A stretch of 64,000 nucleotides of DNA from Chloroflexi bacterium CFX4 (lineage in GTDB: Bacteria > Chloroflexota > Anaerolineae > Aggregatilineales > UBA2796): assembly GCA_021404685.1 (NCBI GenBank), contig QWHC01000002.1, positions 299,757-363,756 on the forward strand, written 5' to 3'. The notes beneath the pieces were generated by a model that did no database searches, was not told the origin of the DNA, and worked only from the letters and a program-made list of their open reading frames with translations. Of the stretch, positions 61,575-64,000 are shown piece by piece; within the stretch, counting starts at the first letter, position 1, and each line of letters opens with the position of its first letter. The position numbers were made by a program, and so were the translations under genes.

Positions 61575-61592
61575 TTGTGCGTTAACGCTCAA
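61575..61592. promoter_or_regulatory. LacI-type operator candidate upstream of the sugar ABC operon
   Basis: An 18-bp near-perfect palindrome TTGTGCGTTAACGCTCAA with the core GCGTTAACGC perfect (one mismatched pair). It lies between a minus-strand TATACT (61608-61613) and the binding-protein start, where a repressor would block transcription. Confidence 0.6.
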
Positions 61593-61607
61593 CAGCCAGT
61601 TAGTTAA

Positions 61608-61613
61608 AGTATA
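61608..61613 (-). promoter_or_regulatory. Possible -10 element of the sugar ABC operon
   Basis: TATACT on the minus strand about 100 bp upstream of the binding-protein gene; no good -35 seen. The rest of the 302-base divergent gap (61507-61808) shows only this, the palindrome and the ftsK leader. Confidence 0.35.
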
Positions 61614-61808
61614 GCCAAAAGTATTTTAAGAAAATGTTAAAAGAAGCCATGCGGGAGACGGCATTTCAAAAAAACGCCTAACGTGCCTCAGCGCAGCAGC
61701 GCAGGGTGGTTTTTTCTGCCCTTTTGTGCTATGCTTAAAGGGTCGAATCTGCGCTACAGGCGTGATTTTAAGTGGCAAGCGCGTGCGCTGCGGGAGGGAG
61801 AAATCGCC

Positions 61809-64000
61809 ATGTCCGACAAGCCGAGCGATGATAAGGAGCGTCCGCGCAGCAGCATGTTTGGCTCACGCTCTGAGGATAAAGAGAAAGAAGAAGAAAAGAA
61901 GACGGGCGAACGTCCCTCACCGTTTGGCGGCAAGCCTGCCAGCAGCATTTTTGGCAAGCCCGCCGCTTCCGAGCCAAGCAAGCCCAGCAGCACCAGCACC
62001 TTTGGGCGTTCCGCCCAGATGCCGCCCAAGCCTTCGACTACTACAAGCAGCGCACCCAAAGCGGAGTCAAAACCTGCCAGCGGTGGCAGCCCCTTTGGCA
62101 GCCGCACAGGTGCGTTCAGCGCGGCAAAGCCCGCTGATCCTGCACCGCCCAAACCGGAGTCGCCGCCCAAACCCAGCACGCCCAAACCCGAAGAAAAGAA
62201 GCCCGGCGGCGGCATTTTTGGGCGTGGCGGCTCCGGTGGTAGCAGCGGCAGCAAGCCCGCCGATCCCGCTAAACCTGAGGAAAAGAAAGCCGGTGGTCTG
62301 CTCGGCGGCTTTGGGCGCGGCGGCGGCAAGCCTGAAGAAAAGAAAGAGCCACCCAAGCCTGCCAGCAGTGCTGCACCTTCCCGCATTGGCACAGGCACAG
62401 CCTCTGCGCCCAAGGTAGAGTCGCCTTCCCGCCCACCTGAACCTGCCAAAAAGCCCGCCGCCGATGCGGAAGCGCCCAAGCGTAGGTTTCCCAACTTAGG
62501 CGGATTCTTTGGGCGCGGCAAAAAAGAGGCAGAAGATAAACCCGCTAAGCCCGCCGATGCCCCGAAGATCGGGACGGGCAAGCCACCTGCTCCTGCCGAA
62601 CAACCCAAGCCCGCCACTGCCACCGGCGCGACACCTCGCTTTGGTGGTGCGGCTGCCACACCGCCTAAAGCTGATCCTAAGAAGGATGATAAGAAGCCTG
62701 AACAGCCCGCCAAAGGCGGCTTCTTCAGCCGTTTGCGCGGCGGCGGCGCAGCCAAGCCCGAAGGCGGCGCACCCGCCGCACCGCTGAAAACGCCCGCGCC
62801 GATTGATGGCAAGCGCGGCGGCTCATCCATCCCCGGCGCGCCGCCCGCCCGTGGCGAAAAACAGGCAAAGCCGCTGGAAGGGCAAACGCACGTCACGGTC
62901 AAGAATGTTGGGCTATCGCTTGACCAAAAGCTGGATATGATCGGCTGGCTGCTGATCGTCACCGGTGTTGTGATGATCTTTGGCTTGATCCAGCCTGATG
63001 AAGGCACTTTCACCAAGGCGATTGTGGATATTTTCGGCGCGCTGTTTGGCTATGGGCGCTATGTGCTGCCCATTCCCTGCCTTGCTGTTGGTGGCTGGCT
63101 GCTGGTGCGCCATTTCAAAGAAAATCCCTTCCTCACCTTTGATGCACTGCAAATGACAGGCGCAGTGCTGCTCTTTTTGAGCATTGCGGCAGGGCTGCAC
63201 ACCATCGAACTGATTGATAAGATCGTCTACGATTGGGATGAGTTGGTTGCAGTCTCAGCGCGTGCGGTAGACCTGATGCAAGGCGGCGGTTGGGTCGGTG
63301 ATCGCCTCTACATGATCCTCATCCGCCTGACGGGTGAGTTCGGCGTGCCAGTCGTGTTGGTTATCACAACCTTCATCGGCACGCTGTGGCTCTTTGAACT
63401 CTCGTTGGCAGAGATCACCACCTATGTGAAGTCGTCCTTCCAGATTTTCGGCGCACGGCTCGGGCGCATCCGTGAGAGTTGGCGCGCCTGGCGGCAAACA
63501 GTGGCAGCGCGGCGTGCCGCACAGGCAGCCACCCGCGCTCAGGTGCGCGCCCAGCGTGAGGCGGCAAAGTTGGCTGCCCAAGCCCAAGCCGCACCCAAGC
63601 CCGCAGCAGGCTTGCCAGCCGCAGCAACGCTTGCCCACACCGCCGATCTGCCCGAACAGCCCGTCCTGGCAACGGTTGGCACCGAACCAACGCCACCTGC
63701 GCGCAAAGCTGCCTTCCGCACCTCTGTGGTTGCGCCGGCGGTCACCGTGGCAGAGCCACCTTCGGAAGAAACGCCACTGCCTGCACCCGCCATTGCCAAA
63801 CCTGCGCCGCTTGGTGCGCGCAGCACGCCTGTGCAAACCGCCGCACAGCCCGCAGCACAGCCAACTGCCTTTAGCGTGCCAGTTGCGGAAGCCTCACCAA
63901 CGGCTGCCCCTGAAAAGCCCGCCGAAAAGCCCAAGACAGGTACCTTCAGCGGAATCTTTGGCGGCAAGCCCAAATCCGAGCCTGCACCGACAGCGGATGC
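61809..64000 (+). CDS. ftsK: DNA translocase FtsK/SpoIIIE, N-terminal part (3' end beyond the window)
   Basis: The frame is open from ATG 61809 (with GGGAGGGAG upstream) to the right edge, 730 codons. Residues 1-365 are disordered, rich in Pro, Lys, Gly and Ser, with repeated FG-type motifs (SPFGGKP, SIFGKP, GIFGRGG, GFGRGGG, GFFGRGK). Residues ~372-535 are the FtsK 4TM domain (LDQKLDMIGWLLIVTGVVMI, then YGRYVLPIPCLAVGGWLL). A second Ala/Pro-rich linker follows to the edge. The motor and gamma domains must lie outside. FtsK moves chromosome ends across the division septum. A long antisense frame here is an artefact of composition. Confidence 0.88.
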   Translation, partial: MSDKPSDDKERPRSSMFGSRSEDKEKEEEKKTGERPSPFGGKPASSIFGKPAASEPSKPSSTSTFGRSAQMPPKPSTTTSSAPKAESKPASGGSPFGSRTGAFSAAKPADPAPPKPESPPKPSTPKPEEKKPGGGIFGRGGSGGSSGSKPADPAKPEEKKAGGLLGGFGRGGGKPEEKKEPPKPASSAAPSRIGTGTASAPKVESPSRPPEPAKKPAADAEAPKRRFPNLGGFFGRGKKEAEDKPAKPADAPKIGTGKPPAPAEQPKPATATGATPRFGGAAATPPKADPKKDDKKPEQPAKGGFFSRLRGGGAAKPEGGAPAAPLKTPAPIDGKRGGSSIPGAPPARGEKQAKPLEGQTHVTVKNVGLSLDQKLDMIGWLLIVTGVVMIFGLIQPDEGTFTKAIVDIFGALFGYGRYVLPIPCLAVGGWLLVRHFKENPFLTFDALQMTGAVLLFLSIAAGLHTIELIDKIVYDWDELVAVSARAVDLMQGGGWVGDRLYMILIRLTGEFGVPVVLVITTFIGTLWLFELSLAEITTYVKSSFQIFGARLGRIRESWRAWRQTVAARRAAQAATRAQVRAQREAAKLAAQAQAAPKPAAGLPAAATLAHTADLPEQPVLATVGTEPTPPARKAAFRTSVVAPAVTVAEPPSEETPLPAPAIAKPAPLGARSTPVQTAAQPAAQPTAFSVPVAEASPTAAPEKPAEKPKTGTFSGIFGGKPKSEPAPTAD

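Noticed and set aside
61754..63016. 420-codon minus-strand frame opposite ftsK
   Set aside because: Gly/Pro/Ala/Leu-rich antisense of the disordered FtsK head; the sense frame has a start, a ribosome site and the 4TM domain.

Overview
The window looks like a chromosomal segment from a member of the Chloroflexota, probably an Anaerolineae-like lineage. This is an inference from gene content and style: secreted proteins with TPTPT-type linkers, very large FtsX-type permeases, FHA/MoxR/ABC gene sets, a fused PyrF-PyrE, a MerR/TipAS regulator and a CrtYcd/CruF carotenoid cluster. The DNA is moderately GC-rich, genes are dense, and many neighbours overlap as ATGA. No rRNA, tRNA, CRISPR array or intact transposon was seen.

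Layout, left half. 1-6006 (+) is a tightly coupled carotenoid cluster: lycopene cyclase (5' end outside the window), a small membrane protein, an alpha/beta hydrolase, CruF, a PlsY homologue, a glycosyltransferase and a CrtD/CrtI-type desaturase. It suggests a cyclised, hydrated and glycosylated carotenoid. 6102-7138 (+) holds hypA-hypB, convergent with a MerR/TipAS regulator. 8151-12306 holds a small anchored protein, fructose-1,6-bisphosphatase (-) and a large exported protein with DWDGDG repeats. 12356-12943 is a decayed NotI-like restriction endonuclease. 13013-23260 (-) is a seven-gene unit (FHA/SH3 protein, amidotransferase-like membrane protein, ABC ATPase and permease, collagen-like GQQ-repeat membrane protein, lipoprotein, MoxR ATPase). 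About 700 bp then follow that contain ten perfect DnaA boxes, a strong oriC candidate, with genes diverging on both sides.

Right of that are an FHA-FHA-ABCG transporter, a secreted subtilase and a GH63-like glycosidase. 31150-42092 (-) is a lipoprotein-export-type ABC set (two FtsX-like permeases, two MacB/LolD-like ATPases, one MFS protein). It is interrupted by a DUF2283 pair, a decayed DNA methyltransferase and an MntA-HepT pair. 42127-44022 (-) encodes IF-1, S21 and an S1-like protein. 44673-46808 (+) is a tandem NYN-domain protein. 46805-51842 (-) is a pyrimidine operon (membrane protein, pyrC, pyrB, pyrF-pyrE fusion) ending in coaX.

52122-57887 (+) is a sulfur/respiration module: octaheme tetrathionate-reductase-like cytochrome, heptaheme-cytochrome b561 fusion, and two YeeE/YedE transporters, the second fused to a rhodanese-like domain. 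57942-61506 (-) is a sugar ABC importer with a good LacI-type operator candidate upstream. 61809 to the right edge is the 5' part of a large FtsK/SpoIIIE translocase with an unusually long disordered N terminus.
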